Source: Novosphingobium sp. JCM 18896
Lineage (GTDB): Bacteria > Pseudomonadota > Alphaproteobacteria > Sphingomonadales > Sphingomonadaceae
DNA length: 64,000 nucleotides
NCBI RefSeq assembly: GCF_025938095.1
Contig: NZ_JAPCZF010000004.1
Span: 310,001-374,000, forward strand
Reading direction: 5' to 3'
The position numbers were made by a program, and so were the translations under genes. The notes under the pieces are model-generated. The model was given only the letters and a program-made list of their open reading frames with translations. It had not been told where the DNA came from and searched no databases. Each line of letters begins with the position of its first letter. Position 1 is the stretch's first letter. This document shows, piece after piece, positions 27,041 to 35,405 of the stretch.

Positions 27041-27559
27041 TCATTCGCCCGGCGAGACGTGCGACCAAAAGTCGTTGAACTCGATCGCGTCGAAAAAGGC
27101 CGAGGCGTGGATGATCTGCCCTTCGCGCAGATTGAGGAACGGCGTAGCTATTCACATAGGGCTTGCCGTCGCGCGCCGTGCCGCGCGCATCGAACAGCAC
27201 GATCACGGTGTCGCCGTCCGCGTGAAGGCTACGTACCATAGGCTTGAGGCCAACCCGCATCCGTGCGTTGAACGGCCGTATCACTTCGGCGAGGAAGGCC
27301 TCCTTGTTCGGATAGGTTTTCGAGGCCACCGAATGGCCCTCGATGGTCCAGCGGGCATCGTCGGCCAGGAGATCGAACGGGCTGCCGGTGCCGCTGCGCC
27401 AGGCTTCGAAGCTCTGGGCGACGGCGGCGTGGTTGCGAGTTTCGATTCCATCGGACGTGCGTCTGTAGCACTCCGGTCGGCATAGACGACAGCTAGCGCC
27501 GCGGTGCCGAAGCCGAGGAGAGTGCGAAGCAGCAAGCGGGAATTGCGACCAAGCTTCAA
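27041..27559 (-). pseudogene. frameshifted NTF2-like (SnoaL/ketosteroid isomerase-fold) protein gene
   Basis: The central part reads HAAVAQSFEAWRSGTGSPFDLLADDARWTIEGHS.ASKTYPNKEAFLAEVIRPFNARM..GLKPMVRSLHADGDTVIVLFDARGTARDGKPYVNSYA, an NTF2-like domain. Near 27140-27146 the frame is lost; after restoring it by a two-base shift the expected end FLNLREGQIIHASAFFDAIEFNDFW.SHV appears, with a stop at 27041-27043. The 5' end also changes frame: a signal-peptide-like start MKLGRNSRLLLRTLLGFGTAALAVVYA begins at 27559 in a different frame. Two apparent lesions argue for a real pseudogene, although sequencing errors cannot be excluded. Function was probably an exported small-molecule-binding or isomerase-like protein. 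Confidence 0.7.
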
Positions 27560-28203
27560 TAAGCTTCGCTTGCTTGCTCTCTGACAGAGAGCGAAGAAAT
27601 TTGATGTTATGGGATTTTGGGAAATAGAAGGTCGCCGTCAATAGGTAGCAAACATACGCGCTCTGCGGCCTGATGGCGCGTAAATGCGGCGTCGTTGCGC
27701 CAGCCGTCGTCACCATCCCCCTTGGCGATTTGATAATGGGCAGTCTCTATTGCTCGATTGGTTTTTCGAGCCCCTCAGCGAAATACCGCTCCGCCAATCG
27801 AACTGCGTCAAGCTGACGACGATGAGCAGGTAGAAATCCGACTGGTAGCCGTTCTCGACTCGGAGGTTTGTTTCGAATTCCACCCTCTCCGCCAAGTGAT
27901 CCTAGCTATTCCCATGTTTGACGAGGCTACCGAGTAAGGCGCTCGGGCTTCCGGTTAGGGCGCCCTCTCAAAGCTGGGGCGGCTCGATGTCGGCTGCCGA
28001 ATCCGCCAATTCGCACGGCTCGTCGCTCTCGCGGTCGGCATCCGTTCGCAAAGCTGGTATTCAAGGAAGCGGACGGTGTTTTCGAAAGCTTTCGGTCGAT
28101 GATCGATCGCGAGGGTCGGCCTGTCACTCCATTGTGAAAATACCGTCATTCAACTGTCATTGAAACGCCATAGAGGCGCGTCCGGTAACTCATGGAGGAC
28201 CGG
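27560..28203. other. gap with Pho-box promoter at its right end
   Basis: Between 27560 and 28120 I recognise no gene; short frames on both strands look random or decayed. The right end holds the Pho box (28121-28164), a possible -10 element CATAGA at 28169-28174 and the ribosome-binding site GGAGG at 28194-28198 for the porin gene. Confidence 0.5.
28121..28164 (+). promoter_or_regulatory. four-unit Pho box (PhoB-binding site)
   Basis: Four consecutive 11-base units are in phase: CTGTCACTCCA, TTGTGAAAATA, CCGTCATTCAA, CTGTCATTGAA. The PhoB consensus is CTGTCAT repeated every 11 bases; units 1, 3 and 4 match well and unit 2 weakly. The array ends 39 bp before the porin start. Confidence 0.8.
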
Positions 28204-29646
28204 GTGCGAGGGTTGAAGTCTAAGAGCGCCGTCTTGTCGCTGAGCCTGCTGGCGCTGACGCCCGAAGCGGCGCGGGCGCAGACGAACGAGGATCTGCAGC
28301 GGCAGATCGACGAGCTCAAGGCGCAGGTGCAGGTGCTGACGGCGGCGCTGGCTGCGCAGAAGACCGCCAGCGCCGTGGCTCAGGCCCCCGTATCGCCGCC
28401 GGCTTCGACGCCAACTCGTGCACCCGTCCCCGTGATGGCGGTCGCGCCAGCGCCATCCTCTCCCGCCGCCGCCACGCCGCCGGCGGCAAAGCCCAAGGCC
28501 TGGTACGAACGCCTGTCTCTGCGCGGCTATACGCAGATGCGTTACAACGCCTTCCTGTCGGGCGACGATACGGCCCCCGCAGGCCAATCGCGGCTGCGAT
28601 CGGTCCACGATAGCTCGATCTCGGACCGCGGCGGCTTTTCGCTGCGTCGCGCGCGCCTGGTGCTGCAGGGTGACGTTTCGGATCGGGTCTCGCTCTATCT
28701 GCAGTCGGATTTCGCGACCGCGGTGAACAATCAGGCCGGGACCGAACGCCGCGAGGGCTACGTCCAGTTGCGCGACGCCTATGCCGACGTGTTCCTCGAC
28801 AAGGCCAAGACCTTCCGCGTTCGCCTGGGCCAGTCGAAGGTTCCGTTCGGCTGGGAAAACATGCAGTCGTCATCCAATCGCCTGACGCTCGACCGCAGCG
28901 ATGCGATCAACAGCGCGGTTCCCAGCGAGCGCGATCTCGGCGTGGTCGGCTACTATACGCCGCCGTCGGTCCAGAAGATCTGGGATCGGCTTTCGCACGA
29001 TGGCCAGAAGCTTTTCGGCAACTACGGCGCCTTCGGGCTCGGTGTGTTCAACGGCCAGGGCACCAACCGCACCGAGCAGAACCGCGGGCTGATGAAGGTG
29101 GCCTTCGCGACTTGGCCGATCGAACTCGACGGGCTTGGCGACGGACTCGCAGGCCAGGTCTTCGAGTTCGGCGGCTCGGGCATGCTCAACGACGTCCAGC
29201 CCGAACTGCGCAGCGGTGCGGTGAGCGCGCAGGCGTTCAAGGACAATCGCATCGGCCTGCACGCCATGCTCTATCCGCAGCCCTTCGGCATCCAGGCCGA
29301 ATGGAACTGGGGCAAGGGGCCCGAGTTCGATCGCGCCACGCAGGCGATCGCGACCAAGAACCTCAGCGGCGGCTACGTCCAGCTGATGTATCGCCTGCCG
29401 ACCGATACCTTCGGGGCGGTAATGCCCTATGCGCGCTGGCAGAGGTATCGCGGCGGGTGGAAAGCCTCGACCAGCGCGCCGCGTCTCGAGACCGACGAAC
29501 TCGAACTCGGCGTCGAGTGGCAGCCGTGGAAGGCGCTGGAGCTGACCGTCGCCTATGCCCGAATGAACCGCACCGAGGCGGACGAACGTCGCACCGGCCG
29601 GGCACGCGGCGATTTGATCCGCACCCAGGTGCAGTGGAACTATTGA
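28204..29646 (+). CDS. phosphate-selective porin (OprO/OprP family)
   Basis: A 480-residue outer-membrane porin. The signal peptide (LSLSLLALTPEAARAQ) is followed by a coiled coil (NEDLQRQIDELKAQVQVLTAALAAQ) and a Pro/Ala-rich linker to about residue 105. The barrel starts near WYERLSLRGYTQMRYN and includes GGFSLRRARLVLQGDVSDRVSLYLQSDF and VRLGQSKVPFGWENMQSSSNRLTLDRSDAINSAVPSERDLGV, typical of phosphate-selective porins. It ends in LIRTQVQWNY with the terminal aromatic residue expected of barrels. I chose GTG 28204, spaced 5 bp from GGAGG, over ATG 28192. The upstream Pho box indicates induction by phosphate starvation. Confidence 0.9.
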   Translation: MRGLKSKSAVLSLSLLALTPEAARAQTNEDLQRQIDELKAQVQVLTAALAAQKTASAVAQAPVSPPASTPTRAPVPVMAVAPAPSSPAAATPPAAKPKAWYERLSLRGYTQMRYNAFLSGDDTAPAGQSRLRSVHDSSISDRGGFSLRRARLVLQGDVSDRVSLYLQSDFATAVNNQAGTERREGYVQLRDAYADVFLDKAKTFRVRLGQSKVPFGWENMQSSSNRLTLDRSDAINSAVPSERDLGVVGYYTPPSVQKIWDRLSHDGQKLFGNYGAFGLGVFNGQGTNRTEQNRGLMKVAFATWPIELDGLGDGLAGQVFEFGGSGMLNDVQPELRSGAVSAQAFKDNRIGLHAMLYPQPFGIQAEWNWGKGPEFDRATQAIATKNLSGGYVQLMYRLPTDTFGAVMPYARWQRYRGGWKASTSAPRLETDELELGVEWQPWKALELTVAYARMNRTEADERRTGRARGDLIRTQVQWNY

Positions 29647-29713
29647 TCGTAGCGATGGCACGCCCGGCGGTTCGCATCTCTCGCTGCGCACCCGCCGGGC
29701 GCTCGTCGATCGG

Positions 29714-30592
29714 CTATCCGGCGACCGTGTAGCGGCTGCGCAAGGTCGCGAGGGCCGCGGCGTCGAGCCCGAGCCGATCGCGAAGATAGCCCTCGGCACC
29801 GCCCGGATGGGCGTCGATCACGCGGAACACACCCTCGATGTAGCTGCGGTCGACGCCCATGAAGGCACGCGACACGTCGGCCGGAAGCTGGCGCCAGACG
29901 GCGAAGGCCGGATCGGCCGCCGCGGCGGACAGGTCCGGCCGGAACGTCTGGTTGGACAGCAGATAGTCCTCGATGATCGTCTCGCGCGGGACGTCGAGCG
30001 CGGTCAGGATCAGCGCCGCGGCGACCCCGGTACGGTCCTTGCCGGCCGAGCAGTTGAAGGCCAGCGGCGCGTCATCGGCGAGCAGGCGATCGAACAGCTC
30101 GCGATACTGGTCGTTGAAATGCTCCAGGATCCCCGGATAGATCGCGGCCATCCGCGCCCGCGCGGTCTCGCCGCTCAGCTTGGCGAGATCGATACCCTCG
30201 AGCCCCATGGCGTCCTGCCGATAGTCGCGGGTCAGAATGTGCGGCGCGGTCTTGTCCGGCCAGGGCACGGGTGCGGCCTGGCGTTCCTCGGTGCTGCGCA
30301 GGTCGACGACCGTGCGCAGCTTGAGCTTGGCGAGATAGTCGAAATCGGCGGCGGTCAGATGGTTCATCGCGCCCGAGCGCAGAAGCATCCGCCAGCGCAC
30401 CGTACGCCCGTCGCGGGTCCTGTATCCGCCGAGATCGCGGAAGTTCTGCCCGCCCTGGAGCAATAGCGCGCGGCTGGGTTCGGCCGCGGTTGCCGCCGCG
30501 GCCTCGTTCGGCGCCGCGTGCAGCGGCGCTGCGGCTGCCAGAGCGGCAAAGGCGAGCCCGCCGAGAACGCGGGCCAGGATCGTGTTGCGCAT
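29714..30592 (-). CDS. exported tyrosine phosphatase-like protein
   Basis: A 292-residue protein with a signal peptide (LGGLAFAALAAAAPLHA) and the fold of the bacterial tyrosine/serine phosphatase family: GGQNFRDLGGYRTRDGRTVRWRMLLRSGAMNHLTAADFDYL, VVDLRSTEER, then the P-loop NCSAGKDRTG with Cys181 and Arg187. The residue before the catalytic Cys is Asn180 where the usual motif has His, which may alter activity. I chose ATG 30592, with AGGA upstream, over ATG 30607. It starts about 20 bp after the TonB receptor stop on the same strand, so the two are one operon; a periplasmic phosphatase beside a receptor suggests use of an imported phosphorylated compound (inference). Confidence 0.85.
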   Translation of the reverse strand: MRNTILARVLGGLAFAALAAAAPLHAAPNEAAAATAAEPSRALLLQGGQNFRDLGGYRTRDGRTVRWRMLLRSGAMNHLTAADFDYLAKLKLRTVVDLRSTEERQAAPVPWPDKTAPHILTRDYRQDAMGLEGIDLAKLSGETARARMAAIYPGILEHFNDQYRELFDRLLADDAPLAFNCSAGKDRTGVAAALILTALDVPRETIIEDYLLSNQTFRPDLSAAAADPAFAVWRQLPADVSRAFMGVDRSYIEGVFRVIDAHPGGAEGYLRDRLGLDAAALATLRSRYTVAG

Positions 30593-30610
30593 CGTCTTCG
30601 TCCTCATGGC

Positions 30611-32923
30611 TCAGAACCGCACCGTGGCGTCGATGCCGTAGGTGCGCGGATCGTTGAACATGCCGAACGAACCCAGGGTCGGGTTGGGGCCGCCGCGGTA
30701 GAACAGGTGTTCCTCGTTGAAGAGATTGCGGCCCCAGGCGGCGAGTTCGAAGGTCGCGCCGCGGCCGAGATCGATATCGCCGAGCGACACGCGGCCGTTG
30801 AAGATCGTCGAGGGATCGGACAGCACGTCGGTGCCCGAGGCGACGCGGTAGCCATCGGCGAAATTGCCGTCGAGATGGAAGCGCAGGGTCGCGCCGCCCA
30901 GCGGCAGTTCATAGTCGATCGCCGTGCTCAGCGCGTTCTTCGGGGTGAACACGACGTAGGACGGGACCAGCGCGGTGCTCGTGTCGAAGGGGTTGTCCGC
31001 CGGTGGCAGCTTGCTCTTGGTATAGGCGTAGGACCCGGTCAGCGTCAGGCCCTCGACCGGGGCGATCGTGAGATCGGCTTCGAAGCCGTCGATCGTGCCC
31101 TTGCCTGTGGCATTGACGGTCTCGATCGTCGTGCGGTTGCTGCCGCCGAGATTGACCGCGTTGAAGTCGATCTGAATGTCCTTGAACGACGTGTGATAGG
31201 CGGCGAGGTTCAGGCGCACGCGGCGGTCGAGCAGTTCGGCCTTGATGCCGCCCTCGATCGTCGAGACCGTTTCGGGATCGAAGGCGCGATAGGTCAGCGA
31301 GCGCGAATTGGCGCCGCCGGCGCGATAGGCGGTGCCCCAGCGACCGTAGACGTGGATCGCGTCGGTCGGGTCGAAGGCCAGGGTCACCATCGGGTCGAAG
31401 CGGTTCCACTTGCCCTCGAACGGAATGGGGCCGGTCACGCCGTTGAGCACCGGCACGGCGCCGTTGACCTTGGTCAGATGGCCTTCCTTCTTGTCGCTGG
31501 TGTAGCGGCCGCCGACCGTCAGGTGCAGGCGTTCGTCGAGCACCGGCGGGGTCCAGGTCGCCTGGCCGAAGACCGCGATCGAGTCGGTCTTCGCGGTGCT
31601 GGCGCGGTCGGGAAACACCGTTGCGGCACCCGCGGCCAGCGTGGGCAGGCGCGTCGCGGCGGTGCCGGTCGCGTTCCACACCATCGTGTTGGGCGACCAG
31701 GCGTCGTCGTCACCCTTCTCGTGATAGTAGAAGACGCCGCCGACGAAATCGAGATTGTCGAACTTGCCGAGCACCTGCAGTTCCTGGCTGAACTGCTCCT
31801 GGCGCAGCGAGGCGAGGCTGTAGCGCGCGAACTGGGCATTGGGTACGAAGCGGCCCGAATAGGCGCCGATCGAGTTGTCGAACTGGCTCTGGTCGAGCTT
31901 GCGATAGGCGCTGATCGAGCGGACCTCGATGCTGTCGGCGGGGTGCCACGACAGGTGCAGCATATGGCCGTGGATGTTGCCCACGCTCTCCTGCTGCGGC
32001 AGCCCGATGTCGACCGTGTCCATGCGTTCCGGGTGAACCTGGACGAGCGGCGCGAAATTGGCCGCTGGTGCACTCGGATGGCGATCGATCAGCTGGACGA
32101 AGATCGGCGTCGTGCGGTCCTGCGAGATGTCGAAGTCATAGCGCGCCGAGAAGCTGTCGCTCGGTTCCCACTTGGCGCCGAGGTGCAGGCCGCGGCGATC
32201 GTAGGAATTGAAGTCGTCCTCGCCCTCGAGCGTGTTCTTGACCGTGCCGTCGCGCTTGGTCAGCACGCCGTCGATCTTGACCGCGATGTTGTTCCAGCTC
32301 GGCAGGTCGAGATGCGCCTCGACGCGGTGCGCGCCGTAGTTGCCGACGCCGGCGGTCGCGCGCAGGCCGAACTTGCCGCTCGGTTCGCGCGTGACGATGC
32401 TGACCGCGCCGCCGGTCGAATTGCGGCCGAACAGCGTGCCCTGCGGGCCCTTGAGCACTTCGATGCGCTCGATGTCGAACAGCGCCGCGCCGAGGCCTTG
32501 CGAGCGGCCGAGGATGACGCCGTCGAGATAGACGCCGACGCCCTGGTCGCGGCTGGGCTGGTTGGCGTCGGACGGTACGATGCCGCGAATGCCGACGCTG
32601 ACGGCCGACTGGCGCGAGAAGAACGGGGCGACGCGCAGCGACGGCACGCTGCCGTCGATCAGGTCGAGCAGGCTCTGCACGCGACGGTTCTTGAGATCGT
32701 CGCCGCCGAGGACCGAGATCGCGATCGGCGTTTCCTGGAGGTTGGTCTCGCGCTTCTGCGCGGTCACGACGATGCTCTCGAGCCCGGCCGCGGCATCCGC
32801 ACTGGCTTCGGCAGTCGTGGCCGCGGCGTCGGCGGCGAGCGCGTCGGTCGCACCGAGCATGGCGCAAAGCGCGGCGCCGGCCATCAGCCAGGCGCGCGGA
32901 TCGAAGGAAGTAGTCTGTCGCAT
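30611..32923 (-). CDS. TonB-dependent receptor
   Basis: A 770-residue receptor with signal peptide (GAALCAMLGATDALA), then ESIVVTAQKRETNLQETPIAISVL (TonB box and plug start), IERIEVLKGPQGTLFGRNSTGGAVSIVTREPSG in the plug and a barrel ending TYGIDATVRF. This is the VVTA-type receptor class usual in sphingomonads. The phosphatase-like gene follows closely on the same strand. It is divergent from the tandem TetR gene at 33041 with 117 bp between them that include an inverted repeat, so it is the probable target of that regulator. The strand opposite also has a very long open frame, which is a GC-composition shadow. Confidence 0.9.
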   Translation of the reverse strand: MRQTTSFDPRAWLMAGAALCAMLGATDALAADAAATTAEASADAAAGLESIVVTAQKRETNLQETPIAISVLGGDDLKNRRVQSLLDLIDGSVPSLRVAPFFSRQSAVSVGIRGIVPSDANQPSRDQGVGVYLDGVILGRSQGLGAALFDIERIEVLKGPQGTLFGRNSTGGAVSIVTREPSGKFGLRATAGVGNYGAHRVEAHLDLPSWNNIAVKIDGVLTKRDGTVKNTLEGEDDFNSYDRRGLHLGAKWEPSDSFSARYDFDISQDRTTPIFVQLIDRHPSAPAANFAPLVQVHPERMDTVDIGLPQQESVGNIHGHMLHLSWHPADSIEVRSISAYRKLDQSQFDNSIGAYSGRFVPNAQFARYSLASLRQEQFSQELQVLGKFDNLDFVGGVFYYHEKGDDDAWSPNTMVWNATGTAATRLPTLAAGAATVFPDRASTAKTDSIAVFGQATWTPPVLDERLHLTVGGRYTSDKKEGHLTKVNGAVPVLNGVTGPIPFEGKWNRFDPMVTLAFDPTDAIHVYGRWGTAYRAGGANSRSLTYRAFDPETVSTIEGGIKAELLDRRVRLNLAAYHTSFKDIQIDFNAVNLGGSNRTTIETVNATGKGTIDGFEADLTIAPVEGLTLTGSYAYTKSKLPPADNPFDTSTALVPSYVVFTPKNALSTAIDYELPLGGATLRFHLDGNFADGYRVASGTDVLSDPSTIFNGRVSLGDIDLGRGATFELAAWGRNLFNEEHLFYRGGPNPTLGSFGMFNDPRTYGIDATVRF

Positions 32924-32930
32924 TTTTGGT

Positions 32931-32958
32931 GTCCCCGCACTATGATTCGGCGGGGAAC
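32931..32958. promoter_or_regulatory. inverted repeat between TonB receptor and tandem TetR genes
   Basis: Arms CCCCGC (32933-32938) and GCGGGG (32950-32955), extended by G.C-compatible flanks, flank 11 bp just upstream of the receptor start. Position suits an operator for the divergent TetR-type regulator, but the match is short. Confidence 0.35.
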
Positions 32959-33040
32959 TAGAACGCCTGTATTGCCCTTCTGTGACGCTTGTCTTTGGTG
33001 GCGCGATCGTCGAATATGCACGGGCCTTGGAGAGATAGCG

Positions 33041-34258
33041 GTGCCCGGAGAGCTTTCGAACATTCTGGAGAATGGCGGGAAAACGCCAGAAAGACTTGTT
33101 TCAGCGGTGCTTTTTGCCTGGGAGAGCCAAGGCTCTGCCGGCATGACCGCGCGAAATCTGGCGGCGCTGGCGCATATTCCCGTCTCCTCGATCTACCATC
33201 ATTTCGGGAGTATGGAACATTTGTTGCAGGTCGCGCAGGGCGATGCTTGCGCGGCGGCGGGTCGCTGGTGCGAACGGCAGATCGAACTATCGAGCGGCGG
33301 CAAGATCGGTGGACCGAGGGCGTTAGGCTCCTTGCTGGCCACCTTGATCGACGACTGGTGCGAGACGCAGCGGAGCCTGGCCTTCGCCTTCCGGCAATCG
33401 CAGCTGATGGCGCTGCGCGACCCGGCGCACCGTGAAAAGCGCACACCGTGGAGTGCGCTGTGGCGGGAGTTCTGGAAGGAAATCTGCGATCACCTCGATC
33501 TGGGTGACGTGGCGCAGGGGACCGCCTGGTTGTTCGAGGGGCTCATTGCGCTGCATCTCCTGCGGTGGCGTCGGCCGATCGATCGTGCGGCGCTGGAAGA
33601 ACTGTGTCGCGGCTGGGCCGACTGGCTCGATGGTCGGCTGGCCGGGCCTTCGCCGTGGTTCGATCTGGCCCGCCGCGAAGCGATGGCGCTTGCCACCCAG
33701 CGTCCGGTCGGGGTCGAGACGAACGCTTCCAGCATCGCCGCCGCGGCGGCGCGCACGATCGAACAGCACGGCATCGCCGGCCTCACGCATCGTGCGGTGG
33801 CGGCCGAGGCCGATGTCACGCTGGGTGTGGTTTCGCACCGCTATCGCACGAGTGCCGATCTGCTCAACGCGGCCTTCGAGGCGATCTACAGTCGGATGGT
33901 CCCGCAAGGCGAACCCGAAGAGCGCCTGCGGACGCTCGGGCGGCAGGAGGCCATCGGGCATCTCGAAGGCGCCTTCGCGCCGCGGGCCAATGCTCTCGGG
34001 TTGGAAGAGCTGTCGGTTGCAACCGCGCGCGATCCCGCTTTCGCGGGTTTCGCTGCGCAATTGCGATATTTGCGTGGCCGCTCGGCCGGACCCTATTTCC
34101 AGGCGATCCTGGGCTCGGATCGCCCCATATCGCCGATCGACGCCGCGATCTTTTCAGCGTTTCTGAGCGGCCGGGGCAACGCCTGCCTCCACGAAGACTG
34201 GACCGCAACCGCAGCCGACGCGGCGCCGCTATTGACGCGGCTTGGCGCGTGGACCTGA
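33041..34258 (+). CDS. tandem TetR-family regulator with two DNA-binding domains
   Basis: A 405-residue protein that contains two TetR units in one chain. The first helix-turn-helix is at about 15-65 (TPERLVSAVLFAWESQGSAGMTARNLAALAHIPVSSIYHHFGSMEHLL); the second is at about 229-283 (SSIAAAAARTIEQHGIAGLTHRAVAAEADVTLGVVSHRYRTSADLLNAAF), each followed by a helical ligand domain. Ordinary TetR proteins are about 200 residues with one HTH and dimerise; this one could bind an operator as a covalent pseudo-dimer. GTG 33041 follows GGAGAG at normal spacing and matches where HTH similarity begins. It is divergent from the TonB receptor at 32923 and converges with the SDR gene. Confidence 0.85.
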   Translation: MPGELSNILENGGKTPERLVSAVLFAWESQGSAGMTARNLAALAHIPVSSIYHHFGSMEHLLQVAQGDACAAAGRWCERQIELSSGGKIGGPRALGSLLATLIDDWCETQRSLAFAFRQSQLMALRDPAHREKRTPWSALWREFWKEICDHLDLGDVAQGTAWLFEGLIALHLLRWRRPIDRAALEELCRGWADWLDGRLAGPSPWFDLARREAMALATQRPVGVETNASSIAAAAARTIEQHGIAGLTHRAVAAEADVTLGVVSHRYRTSADLLNAAFEAIYSRMVPQGEPEERLRTLGRQEAIGHLEGAFAPRANALGLEELSVATARDPAFAGFAAQLRYLRGRSAGPYFQAILGSDRPISPIDAAIFSAFLSGRGNACLHEDWTATAADAAPLLTRLGAWT

Positions 34259-34265
34259 CGCCGCC

Positions 34266-35180
34266 TCAGCTCTCGCTGCGGACCATTTCGAAGCTCTTGG
34301 CCATGTGCTCGAAGAAGCCGTTTTCGGCCGGGTGGAAGGTCCATCCCTCGGCGGGATCGCGAATGGCGGCGATGTCCGCGGCGACCCGCTCGATCGACCA
34401 GTCCGGGCGATAGACGCCGCGCGTCTCGGTCACATAGGCGCGCGCCAGACGACCGGCCATCGACACGTAGAGCTCGCCGGTGACCGCGCAGTCCTCGTGC
34501 ACCAGGTATCCGACCATCGGCGCCACCATGTCCGGCCCCATCGGCGGATACTGCGTGACGTCGAGTCCCTCGGCCATGCGCGTGACCGCGCCGGGCAGGA
34601 TGATGTTGGACTTCACGCCGCGATCCGCGCCCTCGATGGCGATCACGTTGTTGAGCCCGATCATGCCCGATTTCGACACCGCATAGCCGACCGTCTGGGG
34701 CATCGTGTAGAGGCCGCCGATCGAACCTGTCAGCACCACGCGGCCATATCCTGCTTCGCGCATGTGCGGGAAGGCGGCATGGGTTACGTGGAAGGCGCCG
34801 AGCAGGTGGACGTCGACCACGCTGCGGAAGGCTTCGGTCTCGATCGTCGCGAAATCGTCGAAGCGGGTGTTGCCGGCGTTGTGGATCAGCACGTCGACCC
34901 GGCCCCAGCGGTCGAGCGCGCTCTCGATGATCGCGCGTCCGCCTTCGGGGGTGGCGACGCTGGCGGTGCAGGCGATGGCCTCGCCGCCTTCGGCCTCGAT
35001 CCGGCGAACGGCCTCGGCGGCGACGCCTTGATCTGCGCCCGATCCGTCGAGCGAACTGCCGTTGTCGTTGATCACCACGCGTGCGCCGCGGCTCGCGAGC
35101 AGGCGTGCATATTCGAAGCCGAGCCCGCGCCCAGCACCGGTGATGACGGCGACGCGTCCGTCGAAACGCATGTCGGCCAT
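34266..35180 (-). CDS. SDR family oxidoreductase (MFE-2/17-beta-HSD4-like)
   Basis: A 304-residue dehydrogenase. The cofactor motif VITGAGRGLGFEYARLLASRGARVVINDNGSSLDGSG is longer than in classical SDRs and resembles the dehydrogenase domain of peroxisomal multifunctional enzyme 2, which acts on 3-hydroxyacyl-CoA or steroid substrates. NAG, a Ser in VVLTGSIGGLY and the YAVSK motif provide the catalytic triad. The extended C-terminus (RPDWSIERVAADIAAIRD...GFFEHMAKSFEMV) also fits that group. Its stop is 7 bp from that of the tandem TetR gene on the other strand. ATG 35180 is used; ATG 35171 is possible. Confidence 0.88.
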   Translation of the reverse strand: MADMRFDGRVAVITGAGRGLGFEYARLLASRGARVVINDNGSSLDGSGADQGVAAEAVRRIEAEGGEAIACTASVATPEGGRAIIESALDRWGRVDVLIHNAGNTRFDDFATIETEAFRSVVDVHLLGAFHVTHAAFPHMREAGYGRVVLTGSIGGLYTMPQTVGYAVSKSGMIGLNNVIAIEGADRGVKSNIILPGAVTRMAEGLDVTQYPPMGPDMVAPMVGYLVHEDCAVTGELYVSMAGRLARAYVTETRGVYRPDWSIERVAADIAAIRDPAEGWTFHPAENGFFEHMAKSFEMVRSES

Positions 35181-35405
35181 TCCTCGTCCCCTTTTCGCTG
35201 CCCCGTCTACCGGCTGCGGTGACTCGGCGGTTCGGGCGAGCTTAAACGCGATGGCGGCAGGCGCCTTGACCTATCCGGACAATCCTCGCCTGCCGCGACA
35301 TCTGCCATGGGGTCGTTCGGCGGCGTTCGGTCCAAACTCGCCGGGTCCCGAGATTGACAGGATCGTGCCGCCGTCATCTAGTCGGGCAAAACGGGGAGGG
35401 GACCC

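Noticed and set aside
28192..28203. ATG at 28192 as porin start
   Set aside because: The GGAGG ribosome-binding site lies inside this extension and is ideally spaced for GTG 28204.
30518..33040. Very long open frame on the plus strand upstream of and in frame with the tandem TetR gene
   Set aside because: It lies exactly antisense to the TonB receptor and phosphatase genes, is rich in Arg, Val, Asp and Gly with no domain, and the ribosome-binding site and TetR similarity begin at 33041. It is a composition artefact of GC-rich codon use.
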